Source: Fomes fomentarius (Eukaryota > Basidiomycota > Agaricomycetes > Polyporales > Polyporaceae). Taken from it: a stretch of 64,000 nucleotides of DNA. The position numbers and the translations under genes were made by a program. The stretch spans positions 186,001 through 250,000 of the forward strand of contig JABYQN010000014.1 of NCBI GenBank assembly GCA_022606135.1. Reading direction: 5' to 3'. The notes beneath the pieces are model-generated. The model saw only the letters and a list, made by a program, of their open reading frames with translations, searched no databases and had not been told where the DNA came from. Shown here piece by piece: positions 43,194-55,911 of this stretch (position 1 is the first letter of the stretch; every line of letters starts with the position of its first letter).

Positions 43194-45228
43194 CCCACAC
43201 GACCTGCGAGGACACAAGCTCACGGGGGAGGCCTTTGAGCGTACCCTTGCACTTTGGACTCACCATCCGTCAGCCGCTACTCTGCCTCTTCTGACATGTA
43301 TTGGCTACAGACATTGGCAGTGGGCACGAGCGGCCGACGGTGACATACGTAAGTTCATAGGAGGTCCCAATAATGACATAGTAATGCAATGGCAACGACT
43401 CCCACAACCAAGACCGAGAGCTTGGTGTCCGCGGCAGTCATAGTAGCCCTCTTCGCGTTGTCAGCTCCGACTCCAGATTGGGTAGTGGCTTCATGATGTT
43501 TGATGATGTCTATGGAGGCCGAGTTGATGTGAGGTTTCGAGTTGGCGCTCTGTATGAGATGAACGTGAGCGCATGTCGTACAGGAACGGTGGTATGCCAC
43601 TGACCGCCGGGAGATCTGTAGTCCGTCCGGAGGGGATGCTAAACGTAAACGTGGCGTGAGATGATTGACGGTCGTGAGAACTAGTTTCGTATATTGGTGT
43701 GGAGTCGACAGGGGAATGCGCATATAATGCTGAGGACGTGGGGGTATCCTGATGCATGATGTCCGCGATTCAATGAAACTGAAACCTCCTAGAGAGGTAT
43801 CACATTGGGTTGACTCACGAGAGCAACAGGCGTCCCGATCGTAACATGCACTTGAGCGAGCAGAAACAATGCTAAGTAATTGGTGAGCGATTCACCATGG
43901 TCGAGTATCAGTAGCACTCACTTTGCACGAAAAGCCACAACGGGAGTGGGGACCACCTAAGGTACGGATACATTGCGAGCTAACACTGGGAAATTGGGGG
44001 AAAGGGAGGATGCGTCGTGGTCGTGGGCCAGATCTAGGAGTGCGAGGGGTAGCTGGGAGAGATGCAAGGCGCCTGTCATGAGCTTGACGGGTACAGGATC
44101 AATCTACACGTCGGAGGTAAACCTGCCTGACAGCGCACTCTGGAGGCTGGACCGTGCCTCCTAGCGACTTCCAAGCTTTGCGTTGCGTGGAAGCGGAGCA
44201 AAGTTCTGGCGCACCCACGTGGTAAGCTCCAAACTATCGTCTGCCAACGGGTCGTCAGAATTCTCGGGACCTCGATACAAACGGGATATGAGGGTTGAGG
44301 GAGAGACTCACGTTTGTGGACGGACTGAAAACCGCAGAGTCTCTCTGCCAATTGACCCGCCTATCGCGGCATATTACGGCATAGGAGCACGTTCGACCTC
44401 GAAACGGAAGTGCGTGTATCCTAAACTGAATTCCCTGCCCCGCCCTCGTGTGTCTCCGAAATGCGATGCCCGACGGTCGCACTTCGGATGTCGAAACGGG
44501 CAATGGCGTGAATTCAAGTTGCACGTGTTATGTGACTGTGAATATTATGACCAGTACAGTGAGCGATTGAAAGAGGAAGACCGTGGCATGTGCAAGCTCA
44601 CCCAACCACTGCGACGCATGACTGTTGTCTCTGTGCCACGGAACATATGGGAAACGAACATGGCGTTGGTGACCTGAAATTTTGACGGATGTGGGCGCTT
44701 GACATACCGAAAGCGGAATCCGGGGGCTGCCGAACTTCCGCTCTGTACGCGTGCAACGTGCCACCTTGTGCAACTTCTACAAGTACCACCACCATGAGTG
44801 TCGAGTGCTCACAGTAAGATGCACTGTTCAGACTTTCTAGCTTGTTCCGTCTACTAAGTTACTTGCCCAAGACCATCATCTCCGAGTCCTGGATGATCGG
44901 ACGACTCGAATCCTTCCACTGACGGTACCGTGACGAGAACGAACTTGCTGCAATCCCAGTACTAGAGTAATCAGTCATCGCTCCAGAGTGTAATACCGCC
45001 TCGGCACGTGTCGGGTATCAATGGTAAGTACCAAAATCTCGCGCATACAGAAGTCACCGCACGTCACACTCGTACACAGCACTTTCGTTGGTCGGCTTTG
45101 AGCCGCTGCAGTTCACCATTCCTGCGACAGCACATCCCACTGCAATGCGTACCCGTCCCGCCTGCTGCCGCCATATGAGTGGTCTAGGACATCTGCGCAG
45201 GCGGCAAGTTTGGATGCGGTGAGACAAA

Positions 45229-45280
45229 GTTCTTGTGATAGAGTATGGAGCACTGCGGTCTCCAACTCTATCACAAGAAC
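45229..45280. other. 52-bp perfect hairpin
   Basis: gttcttgtgatagagt (45229-45244) and actctatcacaagaac (45265-45280) are exact inverted copies. After one unpaired base, tggag and ctcca extend the stem to 21 bp around a 9-base loop. It is not linked to any gene I can identify. Confidence 0.85.
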
Positions 45281-47028
45281 GTGTCAATGGTGCACTGTCA
45301 TAGGTGTTCGCATCGCACGTTCCACCGCACTTCGACCCACGCAGTTTACATTTGGGACGCCCTCGACGCAACTATACGTGGACAATGCTTTTCTAAGTAA
45401 CACCACTACGGCAATACCACAGTCATCGACGCCTCAAGCTCCACTGCCACAACACTGCGGTCTCAGGTCTATCTATGGCGGAAACACTGGACTCTGCGCG
45501 TGCATTCCTCACGCCACTCGAATGTGGCCCCCAAGTTGTAACTTGCCCCACGGTCGCTACACCACAACTGCGTATCCAGGGCTGGCGTGGATCGGGAGCC
45601 CTTCATGGTAACGAAACTACTCGGGTGGTACGTCGGCTGCGGTGAGTGCGCTGCGTCCATGTAATACTACATAGTATACGGATCAGGATAATGCAGACCT
45701 GACACACCTTCCTATGCTCGCCAGAGCTGCCCAGGCTGCAGTAGCCGCGCCGCGAACGCAATTCGCATCCATCATCCATCCCTTCGTTCGACGTCGAGGC
45801 ATCCATCATCCCTTCGTCCGACGTCGAGCGACCAAGTATTAAATCATCATGTGTTCTCTCAGTCGCATCACAAAGACAACAAGTCGGCCACACCCGAGGA
45901 CGGCTATCCCACACAATACAGGGAAGACGATATTGCCGTGGATCCGGAGGTCGGTGGAATCGCGAATTAGCGCGGCTGCGGAGAAGCACCGTCACACTAT
46001 GCAATGCAGGCACTGGACAGGCTTTGTTGTTCGCCATTGCCTAGCCTCGGACTTTGACGTTGTATGTCCGCACCCGACTACCACGACCGACGTCAGGTGC
46101 GATTGCGCGCGATGAACACCGGTGCGGACTTAGAACGTCCGTACAAGACCAGTCACCACCATTAGTGGCTGCTTCCGAGTTGCTACCGGTCACTCTGTCA
46201 GTACTCTGTGTCGAAGGAAGGTTTCTGACACCCAACAGGCTATTGCACCTACTCCACTCGTCTACACAGCCGCAGCTCAGGTCGGCATTCCGACACACAG
46301 CGGGATGATCTTGCGCTCGCCGATAGCCACTGTCAAAAAGCGAGGCATCGCGCGATGGAAAAGTGATATCGCAACGGGACTGGTCAGAATGACGTCATTC
46401 GACTGCTGCGCTCCGTGTATCATACGCGAAGCCGCGCGTTTGAGAGGCGGCACATTGAAACCACCCGCGGTAGGATCTTCACCGCGAGGTACTATGCGGC
46501 TTTGGATTCGCGACTATGCGCCCTACAACAACTGCGGTCGACACTTCTTGAAATCATGAATAGTCGCACGAATGCGAAATACATGTTTATAGTACTTACG
46601 TGAGTCCGCAGCCGCATCAGTATACGCTAACTTCACGATGTTGAACAAGTGCGACAGATCTTCCAGATCCTGGGAAGGCAGAGGAAAGTACGCGAGCCAG
46701 AAATGCACCTCCCCCATCAATCCCCACTTTCCGGTCGTCGGACCCGCAGTCAAGCACCTGTGGAGCTGCTCATCGCATACCGCCGGTGTTTCTGTGCATG
46801 CAAAGTTCAAACACCCTATCGCAATGGCTATTAGCTGCTGCGGCGGTTATGACAAAGAATACTTTGCTGGCAGTTCTCGTTTACGCCCTCCGCAGTCAAC
46901 GCGTCGCAGGGGTATATAAGAAGCAGAGGTCGGGCATCCGAATTGCCAACCCAGCCCCTCTCTCCATCTCCTCTAATCGTCCATACTCATCCGTTCATTC
47001 CTCTATATAATCAATCATACAACCAGCC

Positions 47029-47952
47029 ATGCATTTCATCGCTACTGCTCTCATCGCCGCTGCCCTCGCTCTCCAATGTACGTTTTTGATCTATTTTACA
47101 ATTTCTCATCTTGAACGCAACACTCATCTACTTGAAATGGCTCCAGCGAGCGCTGCCCCCGCCAAGCGAGACGGCGTGGACGTTTCCGTGAGTGGCACAC
47201 CTACCTACCTTCTTCTTCAACGACTGAAACTTTCGCACGATGGATAGGCTGAGGCTAACGCGTCCTGGGCCCCGCCGCCTGGCCCCCGTCCCTCTGGCGT
47301 CCCATCCGGCATTCCCTCCGGCGTCCCATCTGGTGCCCCCTCTGGTGGCCCTGTTGGTCCCCCCGGTGGTCCTTCTGGTCCGTTCGGCTTCCCTTCTGGC
47401 TCCCGGGGCTTCGCCTCTGGCATTCCTTCTGGATTCCCGACCGCTTTCCCATCTGGGTTCCCGAGCGATGTCCCATCTGGATTCCCAAGCGGTATCCCAT
47501 CTGGGTTCCCGACAGCGTTCCCATCTGGGTTCCCGAGCGGTATCCCGTCTGGTATACCGAGTGGTTTCCCCTCTGGCAGCGTCCCCGTTGACCCGTCCAG
47601 CTTCCCCACCGGCAGCGTCCCCGTCCCGTCGGGCATCCCGACTAGCGTTCCGACGAGCATCCCCGTGGACCCCACCAGCGTCCCCGATGACCCGTCGAGC
47701 CTCCCGGCTGAGTCGTCCACGGTGACTGCCTCCTCGGAGTCCGTCCCTCTCAGCGGGACCGTCACCCTCTCCTCGACACTCGCCAGCGAGTCTGCGACCG
47801 TCACTGCGTCGGAGACCCCTGTCACTTCCGCCGTCGCCTCCGAGTCCGCATCTGTCGCCGTGCCCTCAAGCTCAGAAGTCGCTGTCTCTTCCGAGACAGA
47901 CAGCGCTGGCTCGAGCACCGTTGTGTCCATCGCGACCGCTGCGATCAACTAA
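47029..47952 (+). CDS. Secreted repetitive Gly/Pro/Ser protein, 264 aa
   Basis: Exons 47029-47077, 47147-47187 and 47248-47952 join in frame. A signal peptide (MHFIATALIAAALALQ) is followed by a Kex2-type site (APAKRDG). About 25 tandem copies of a 4-8-residue unit of the type SGFPSGIP or SGVP follow, then a Ser/Thr/Val-rich half (TVTASSESVPLSGTVTL). The protein ends with SIATAAIN, without a clear GPI signal. The product is probably a secreted cell-wall or extracellular structural protein, likely O-mannosylated. A TATA box (gtatataag) lies ~115 bp upstream. The repeats are at DNA level too, so copy number should vary between strains. Confidence 0.8.
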
Positions 47953-49073
47953 AGTGTTGACGTCTGAATTAGAAAATGAGGTGAGTAGTATGTCTGCTGC
48001 TCGGATACTAAGGCGACTGTGCAGAAGAAGCTGACTGGTGACTTTGTGTAGTCGGGCTCTTCGAAACTCATCTTCGGACTCAGTAAATTTCAGTGAAACC
48101 ATGCGCGTCGGTGATGTGATAGCCCATACAGAGTCCTAATGTACCACTCCGACACCGAACGATGGCAATTATTATTTTGAACGAAAATCCGAGTCGGGCT
48201 GTGCGTGAGCAAAACCTAAAAGTTGAAACGTAAGTGTCGAGAGAGTTGGGTGACACAGTAAGTGGTCAGATATGGGCAGGGTGAGGGTGTTTGTGCTGCC
48301 ACTGGCGGCGTTGGCTATCACCGTGGACGTGATATGAGTCTCAAATTCAACAGGGCGGGGCATTGACGACAGAAAGACTACAGGCCAAGGTACGACTTCA
48401 ACCTGTGTTACATTTACCATTGTATGCGGCTAATCCAAAGCCCGATGATGTCGGCGATTTTCGTCGCTGCCCCGCCAGGATTATGGCACTTTGAACATAG
48501 CCGGGAAAGGGTCCACAAGGCATGCCATTTACTTACCTTGTGACGTCCTTACGTACTTCGGAAGAGCTGATCCAACTTGAGCCCGATAGGTAGTATCAAC
48601 CAAGATGTCTGGTACGGATTGTAACAGGACGCGATGCGGTGCTGCGGAAACAACTGCGCGCGCAGTACTCACGGCCATGATTCGCCATGCCTGTCAGGCT
48701 GTCCTCGCCTAGCAACCCCCGCACGTGCAGACGTAAAACCACGCAGGAGTGAGGAACAGTGCTGCCGTAGGCCCGCCGTGGTGCTTTAGCTGTGCGGTGA
48801 GGGCATCACAGCCCGGTCTGTGTATAACTTTGCAGGTTTCCATGTCCGCAACGGACTCGGACGGGGACATGAGATAAATTCTGTATTCTGATGAAAGCAG
48901 CAGCAGGTATTACGATAACCTTGCAGCGACGATATAAGACTGGACGGCAGGTGTCTCAGCTCTAGTGCATTCTTCGCCTTCTTCTCACCTCCCTCGCCTT
49001 CCCCCGGGACGTCTTATTCATTCTCTTCACGCATTCAAAAAACCCCTACATCAACCCCAGCCTCAGCTCAACC
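47953..49073. other. Intergenic; promoter of the next surface-protein gene
   Basis: No gene seen. A TATA-like gatataag lies at ~48934, about 140 bp before the ATG at 49074. Confidence 0.45.
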
Positions 49074-49697
49074 ATGCGTTTCACCGTCGCCTCCGTCCTT
49101 GCGGCCGTCCTATTGGCTATGCAAGGTTAGTCCATGACCATCTGTTTGTACGCCAGTCGCCTGATGTATTTGCACCGTTCAATAGCTACCGCCAGCCCAG
49201 CCTTGTCCTCCACTAACACCGAAAACGGGATTCCGAGCTCAAGTGCCTTGCAAGGCGGGCAGACTACCAGCTCTGCTACTCAGTCCACCCGTATCACGAG
49301 CAGCGCCGCCACCCAGTTCACATACACGAGCAGCGCCGCCACTCAGTTCACATACACGAGCAGCTCTCCCACTACAGACACCACTGGCTATGTCAGTAGT
49401 TCCGCCGCCGTTTCCACCTACTACTACACCTCCTCTGCCCCGACTACGACGTACTCCCAGCCCGCCGCCACCGGCATCAGCAGCGCTGCTACGACTACTC
49501 CCGAGGCTACGGAGTCCGCGGGGCAATCCACTACTGGGACGATTACGATTGGGGGCTCGGTCACTGCGTTGGGTGCGAACGCCTTGAACCCTACCTCCCA
49601 GCCCAACGGGGCTCTTCCCGTTGCGTCGATCCGTGGGGGCTTCGCGGGCGTCGGGGCGGCGGTTGTTGTTGGGGCGGCGGTCTTGGTTGGGCTGTAG
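49074..49697 (+). CDS. Ser/Thr-rich GPI-anchored surface protein, 187 aa
   Basis: Exons 49074-49125 and 49186-49697 join in frame. A signal peptide (MRFTVASVLAAVLLAMQ) precedes a Ser/Thr/Ala-rich domain with two copies of SSAATQFTYT and further SS(P/A)TT motifs. The C-terminus has a GPI-type signal (FAGVGAAVVVGAAVLVGL). It would be an O-glycosylated wall or membrane protein. There is no catalytic domain. Confidence 0.8.
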
Positions 49698-51179
49698 GGG
49701 GTCAGTCGCATGGTGACCCGTGGTTCATTCTCGTATGATCCCGCGCCGGTCGACGGTCGTGCAAGCGGCAGTTGGCCTCTCTCTCGGACTCCACGGACTC
49801 TTAGGAAATTTGCTAGCAGATGGTGTATTGTTCTCCCTGACGTTCACGCCTGTGGATCGTCTGAATCACGATCTGCTGCGTTGTTGTCTCTGCATCTGAT
49901 TTATGGCCGGCACAGGCATGAGAGCTCATCGGGTCGATCTGCCATCGGACCACATAGGCCACTGTGAGTGTGAGTATGATAACACAGGTTAAGAGGAGTG
50001 TCTGGATATCCTCCGTCGTTAGTCAGTGGGGAAAACGGCCATGCCGCCAGTGTTGGCTGTCAGTAGGGCGGTATAGTCGAGTGCGGTCTAGCTCCTTCTC
50101 AACTGAGATCCTACTGGCTCCCCCGGCCGCTAGAATCCCCTCGGATAATCAGCACCAGCAACAGGCTTACGTACTCACCCCGTGCGGATATGGGGATGCT
50201 TCAAGTTCTTCCCCGACACGCGCATTGATGAGAGCCACACGATGTAGTATATGTTGAGATGGAACCCCGACACATTGCATCGACACCAGAGTTATTATTT
50301 CGTTTTTATGGAATATTCAGGTGACACTTTCCGAACGTCGATGTCGTCGAGAGACTCGGATGCGAGAAATCGATATATATCATGATTTGGTGGTCAGAAA
50401 GAAAGCAGCAGACGCCCACCGGTAGTTTCCGATCTTCCGATATCCAGATACGGTAACTGAGACGCCGGGTTTCGACAACTTTCATCTGAACTGGAACTAG
50501 GGCGATGATTCTGTGGTAAGCCTCCGTCCCGATGTTGATTCACGCTCATCCAATCTCTGGCAGCTGTAAATCATGTGTCCGCAGCTTGGCTGTGTGCACC
50601 AGTGGGCTGTTTTCACAAGCTTGGGCATTGATGCGCCAGCACAATGATTTTGCTCAGGCGATTCTCCGACCTGCGGATTGGATGCATACCCTGTGTATTG
50701 AAATTTGTCTCTACTGCATCTGTATAGATGCCGGTGCTTAGAAAGTATGAGTTTTCTCCTGGAAACTTGACCTAATTCCACACATCCACTGGAGAACAAT
50801 CAAGACGAGTCGTCTGATGTTTTTCACTATTCCCCTGACACAGCTCTTTTTTTAAAGTACCACCAACCCCTCACACGCGTCCATCATGCACACTGCCAGG
50901 CTCATCATTGACATCCTCGCCGTGAGGGCGAACGCACGGGGTACGTCCCCGGTCCACGCACCCAATTCAAATCATGACCCTCCTCTAGAGCATATTCAGG
51001 CTACCCGTACTGCCGGTACTACCCCGACGGCTCCAACGTTCTGAGCTTCTCCAGAGTTTCCAGCGTCTCCAGCACGTCTGCATCTACGGCTACCATCATA
51101 TTCATCGCGACATACGACTTTGGTAGCGATCGCAATCTCCACGTTCCGAATCGCGCCACCCCGACTGATAACAACACAG
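49698..51179. other. Intergenic, no gene seen
   Basis: Short frames only. A short hydrophobic start (MHTARLIIDILAVRAN at 50886) opens near an F-box relic, but I could not extend it. Confidence 0.4.
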
Positions 51180-52327
51180 TCGCGCGCGACGAGCACCTAC
51201 TAATCTCAAATCTTCATACGCTCTGCATCTCTGGTCTCCAAATCATTGAGGAAAGGCAGTATGATCTGGACTCATTCCTCGCATTCTGCAGAAGTGCAGT
51301 TCGCTCACTCACCTCGAGCTGGACCAGACCTTCCCATTGTTCGATGCCTACGATGAGAGTTCGCCGGAATCGAATCGCTGCGTGGACTGGACCTTCCGCA
51401 CCTCCGACGACTCCAATTTGTATCCGACATCCCGGCGCCGAACATCGGCATATTCATGTCCCACGTCCGCCTTCCACTACAAGCTCAGATTGGACTCAGG
51501 TGGAACCAGGAACCCGAAGAGGATCCTGATCCTGATCCTGATGTCCTCGCGTGGGGTCTTCCGTGACCTCGTATCTCAAAATGCGCACTGCTTACCTATC
51601 CTCCATTCCACCGTTGCCGCTAGCATCTGGTTCGCCAGCACGAACGCGCATAAAGCATCCTGGTGCCACACCTTCTACTTGGAGTGCCGCTCGTCGTTCT
51701 CGGAAAGCAGTGCCCCGGGGTCATTCGACGTCTTTTGCAACTTGGCCTTGAACGAACCTTCTCCTTCTCTTCTCTGAAATGGCGCTACACCTCGGACAAG
51801 CTTGCAGAAGACTTCTCGACCCTGTTCAGCGGCTCTCCCCTCACGCGACTCACTCTATACGCGCACAGCTACGAGGACGGGGAACGTGTGTCCAGGACTG
51901 CTTTGACTCGGCTCTTTGGGGCGTTCCCCATGATCTCCACCCCTACAATACGATTACGAGAGCGATAGCAGCCACGCAGACGACCTATTTGCCGCGCTCT
52001 CATCCCTTGCCAGCTCCGCCGAGGAAGACAAGCCGAGGAGCGCAAACCAAACCTCGAGGAATTATCCTCCCTAACCTAGGCGCTATGTGGATCACAGATC
52101 TGCGGTGGCGCAAGAACGTCTTACCTGCGTTGCTGGGGTGCCTGAGAAGCCGGCAGGAACATGGAGGGCGGCTGCAAGAGCTGCATGTTGAGTTGTACGG
52201 GCGCGAGCGGGGAGATCCTGAAGCAAACGAGGAACATGTGCGGCTTATCCGGGCCTTGGAGGTAGTGAGCGAGACGGTGACATATATCGATAGTGATGTT
52301 CCTGAAGCGGTAACCGGCTGTACTTGA
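51180..52327 (+). pseudogene. F-box/LRR relic with several frameshifts
   Basis: LRR-type sequence of the F-box family is readable only by moving between frames: YDLDSFLAFC near 51265, THLELDQTFPLFDAYDE near 51310, LAEDFSTLFSGSPLTRLTLY near 51800, YESDSSHADDLFAALSSLAS near 51955, and LRWRKNVLPALLGCLRSRQE near 52100. The last part is a typical F-box protein C-terminus. At least three frame changes make it a pseudogene. No F-box was found. Confidence 0.65.
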
Positions 52328-53824
52328 GAAAACCACGTACATGGTTATTGAGCCAGAGCCTTGTCAGTCTGTCATGATCTCGTCGTATGCCATCCAGAGT
52401 ACCTGGCAGACTCGTAGAAGTTGGCACGGTTGACTCGTACAATAGGTTATAGCCAATGCTGAACGTACCATTCGGATATCTACCGCTGTTCATATATGGC
52501 ATGGAATAGCACATCAACTATCGCTCACGTAACACCGCAACGAGGAGGCAGCATGGAGACAGCTTTTCTATCGTTTCCCGATGATTTTCACGCTCGAGGC
52601 CCGCTTCGATCTTCGCAAAAAGGATCACTAAGTACATTGAAGATATCCCTGCCCGTGTTACTCGGCGGTCACTGTCGAATTCAACAATGACTCGAATCCG
52701 GGGGACAGGTTCGGGGTACAAAATCTCCGGACACGAAGAGCTCGGGCACCTCGGAGGTGTCAGAGGAATCCGGAGTCATCGTACCTGCGCGTCCTTCGTC
52801 CGCTGACGTCCAGCACATCCTGCGATGGTTATCGGCGTGTCCGGATCGAAAGTCGCCTGGCCGAACACGTAGTGGAATTGTAAGGTCGAGCCTCCTCTGA
52901 ACCCTCAGGTCACTATATGCTAGCCTTGCGAACGATCCGAGTCAGCAATCATTTATACTGAGGTGCCTCAACGGTTTTGACGCCAACGTATAGCGTACAA
53001 TGTTCGATGCCGTCAGCTTCGAGGCTACTTGTCAAGAGAACGGACTCATTCATGAAACGTAGAAAAATGGGTTGGCCCTGGTTGTCATCGCGTTTCGGGT
53101 CAGAGAGACGAGAATGACTAGAGTCTGAAAATACTTACGTCGTCTTAAGGGTCGCAGTCATGAGGCGGGCGTGGAAGTGGTTCATCACCATGCCAGCGGA
53201 GGACCGCCCGTCGCCTTGCTGTCAGAAGCTTCGACGTCACGTCGTAGGGAGTAAACATCGCCGATTCACATCACTGCTGATTCATCCGTTTGGTTACATC
53301 GTCGGATGCATCAACAGTCAGTATAGCGACTTCTGTTCGTTGAAACACCGATGCGGTGCGCATGTACTATCATTGGAGAAAGGACTCTTGGTGAATACCA
53401 TCCTAGACCTTCGGGCTATGGTGGCTCAGCAGAATGAACGTGGGCGTGAGCTCCGTCCACGATTCGCCACGGTGCCACCTGGTCACTGTCTAGCAAAGAC
53501 TGGTCACAGTCAGCAATGGAATCAACGCCTAAACAGCCTGTACTCACTGTACATGCTCTCGTGCGCTGATCACGTCCGGTAGCGAAGCATTCTTTCCTCA
53601 AGACGCGCTCTCATAGCCTACCCTCGCCGGAACGGGTGATGTAGCCCCACACAGAGTTCTGCGCCTGTATCTAGGAACCGAGCGTTCGACCGCGTCTCCC
53701 TCAGGGAAGCACGGACATATGAGGTATAAGACCCTCGCTGGAAGGAGACCTTGCAGCCAGGGCAAGTCTCTACTGCACCCCTCATCCAAGTCAGAGCACT
53801 TTCCCCTACGACCTCGACAAGACC
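52328..53824. other. Intergenic, no gene seen
   Basis: No supported gene. The short frames at 53160-53582 and 53618-53977 (minus) show no domain. Confidence 0.4.
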
Positions 53825-54273
53825 ATGCAGCTCTCCCAATTTGTGTTCTCTGCCCTGCTCGTGAGCGGAGGTACGGGGCCCATCACTGACCTCCGACCAC
53901 ACCGACGAAACACTGATCCGCCGGTTTACCTGCAGCATGCGCCCTCGCCATCGACCGCCGCGCCACTGAAGCGCCATCGTCCATCGAGCAGGACCATCCC
54001 CGCTCTTCCGCCGTCCCCAGCGCGGCGGCGTACATCGCCCTCGATGGTCATCAGAGCCTATTCTCGAGCCTGGTCACGGCGCAGGGGACGACGACCAAGA
54101 AGGTCGCGGCGCCAAAGACAACATCAACGGCCAAGACGACGACGAAGCCAAAGACAACAACCACGAAGCCGAAGACGACAACCACGAAGCCGAAGACGAC
54201 AACCACGAAGCCAAAGACAACCACGAAGCCGAAGACGACGACTGCCCGTCCTGCGACGCGCACAACCGCATGA
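53825..54273 (+). CDS. Secreted Thr/Lys/Pro-repeat protein, 127 aa
   Basis: Exons 53825-53870 and 53936-54273 join in frame. A signal peptide (MQLSQFVFSALLVSGACA) is followed by ~60 residues without features. The C-terminal third is built from about six copies of TTTKPK-type units (KPKTTTTKPKTTTT), ending ARPATRTTA. Such basic, heavily O-mannosylated stalks are typical of fungal wall proteins. There is no GPI signal and no known domain. The same DNA read in another frame gives an Arg/Gln-rich frame that I reject. Confidence 0.75.
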
Positions 54274-54777
54274 TTGACGTCCCCTGCGCATGCGATACTC
54301 TGCAAGGACGTATGGATCATTCACGGGAGTCGGAGAGGTTATGGATAGGGAGAGCAACTCGAACCCGTGCCGAATGACTTGCATTGTTCATATCTGGATG
54401 TAATCTCATTATCAGTTCTTCAAGCGTATGCTGACTCGTGTGAGATGTGGAAAGCAAAGTCACTCACCCCAGCTAGAACACCCATCTCCCGCAAGGTCCC
54501 TAGAGCGATCGCCGGATGAGCATAACAGCGTTCACGAGCATGTGTTACAGCGCGAGACAGATGGCTTACGATTGTCATGAACCGTCTTGATTGCTAGCAT
54601 ACAGCGTACTATAGAGCGGATAGGGTCTCGAGCCGGGCGCGTCGACGCATACATACGTGGGACCTGAACCGGAAAGTGATACATTGGAAGTATTTCACGT
54701 ACGACAACAAGACGATGGTAAGGAGAGTGCAATGATACACAAAGATCTGACAAGAAACTGCGACCGACGATTCGACT

Positions 54778-55551
54778 TCACGATGAGCCCCCGACCTCTG
54801 AAAAGCAGAAAAGCAGAGAACGCGTCAGCACCGACACGATAGAGCAAGAAGCGGCCGATGTGGCCGATATGATGGTACATACGTTCTACCATGACATCGA
54901 TCGTATCTGCCAACGACAACTGGATGAGCAACTCAACGCAATAGGTCATTAGATGGAAACACACCGTTGTCATCCATCTCCAGCGATGCTGGTGTGTCAT
55001 CGTCGTTGATTCTCTGGCCGTCGTACAGGAACCTGCGCGTCCAAGACCGGGTCAGTTAGGAGGCTCTACAAACACAAGCGCCGGGGTGGTTCCCAAGTCC
55101 AGTTGCCCCTCGCCCTCGGCCCATACATACGAGGTCGAGCGAAAGCGAACGCGACGACAGCAGTGCGGACGCCGACGATAGAAGTCTAACGAGCGACACT
55201 CACCGAATACTGCTCACGTCCTTGCCGACTTTACTCGCGTACGCCCCTTGAAGCTTGCTCAGCTTCGTATTGCGCTTAATCTTGAAGAACACTTCCTCGC
55301 CCGTCTGGGTGACGACCTGCACGCGTCGAACCGCAACGATGGTACTTAGTTAGCTTAACCTTGTCACGACGTCCACCACAAGCGAGCACTGCCCGCCACC
55401 CCACAGGCTGGCGAGAAATCCCCGGAGGGACTCTCGCTGCTCTGCGAGGAATCAAGACAAACCGTTCACGTACCTTGATATTGATGGGCGCGTTAGCCTC
55501 CTCCATCTTCGGCTGCTCGTGCTGCGACGCTCCTGGTTCTTCGTCGGCCAT
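54778..55551 (-). CDS. SMT3: SUMO (ubiquitin-like modifier), 100 aa
   Basis: Five exons join exactly: 55474-55551, 55204-55316, 54965-55032, 54883-54906 and 54778-54797 (303 nt). The product begins MADEEPGASQHEQPK and has the ubiquitin-like beta-grasp motifs INIKVVTQTGEEVFFKIKRN, GKDVSSIRFLYDGQRI and TPASLEMDDNDTIDVMVEQ. It ends GGSS, so a protease must remove two residues to expose the di-glycine used for conjugation. SUMO is attached to lysines of nuclear proteins through E1 (Aos1-Uba2) and Ubc9. The N-terminal tail is short and lacks an obvious psi-K-x-E chain-forming site apart from the segment around QPKMEE. Two exons are only 24 and 20 nt. Normally essential and single-copy. Confidence 0.96.
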
Positions 55552-55911
55552 AACGTGTTTGTTCGCGGGGAAGGAGGGAGGGAACGGTTATGCAAGTGGT
55601 TCGCGAAGAAAGAGCTCATCCACGACCGACGCCCTCCTCCTTCCACGGGCGCCAACCACATTCATTACGTAATGCATCATCTCCTTCACACTCTGGGCCA
55701 ACGGTCTGAGCTCATGCAATGAACAACCGGACGGATGGGCTGGGTCTGTGTAGAATAGACGGATGGAAGGTACAGAACTATAGGTTCTTACAGGACGCTA
55801 AGCTAAAATAGTGATACCTATAATACACGCACTAGACGAAACGAAACGACCGCACCTCAGGCCTTAATAGCCGGATACCAGTAAGAGATAGAGAATGTCC
55901 GGGGACTAATG

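Larger units (their letters stand above)
42831..47028. other. Gene-poor interval with scattered frames and small repeats
   Basis: No gene could be supported over 4.2 kb. A minus-strand frame 43355-43723 ends in a hydrophobic stretch (LSVLVVGVVAIALL) and could be the end of a small membrane or GPI-anchored protein, but no upstream exons with a signal peptide were found. A 34-bp unit (catccatcatcccttcg...gacgtcgag) is repeated near 45766-45828. The last 120 bp hold a TATA box (46913-46920) for the next gene. Confidence 0.4.

Noticed and set aside
43355..43723. Small membrane protein on the minus strand
   Set aside because: Only the terminal hydrophobic stretch is suggestive; no start, signal peptide or conserved motif could be tied to it.
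47217..47948. 243-codon minus-strand frame (Gly/Asp/Pro-rich)
   Set aside because: Antisense of the SGxP-repeat exon of the secreted protein, which has signal peptide, introns and TATA box on the plus strand.
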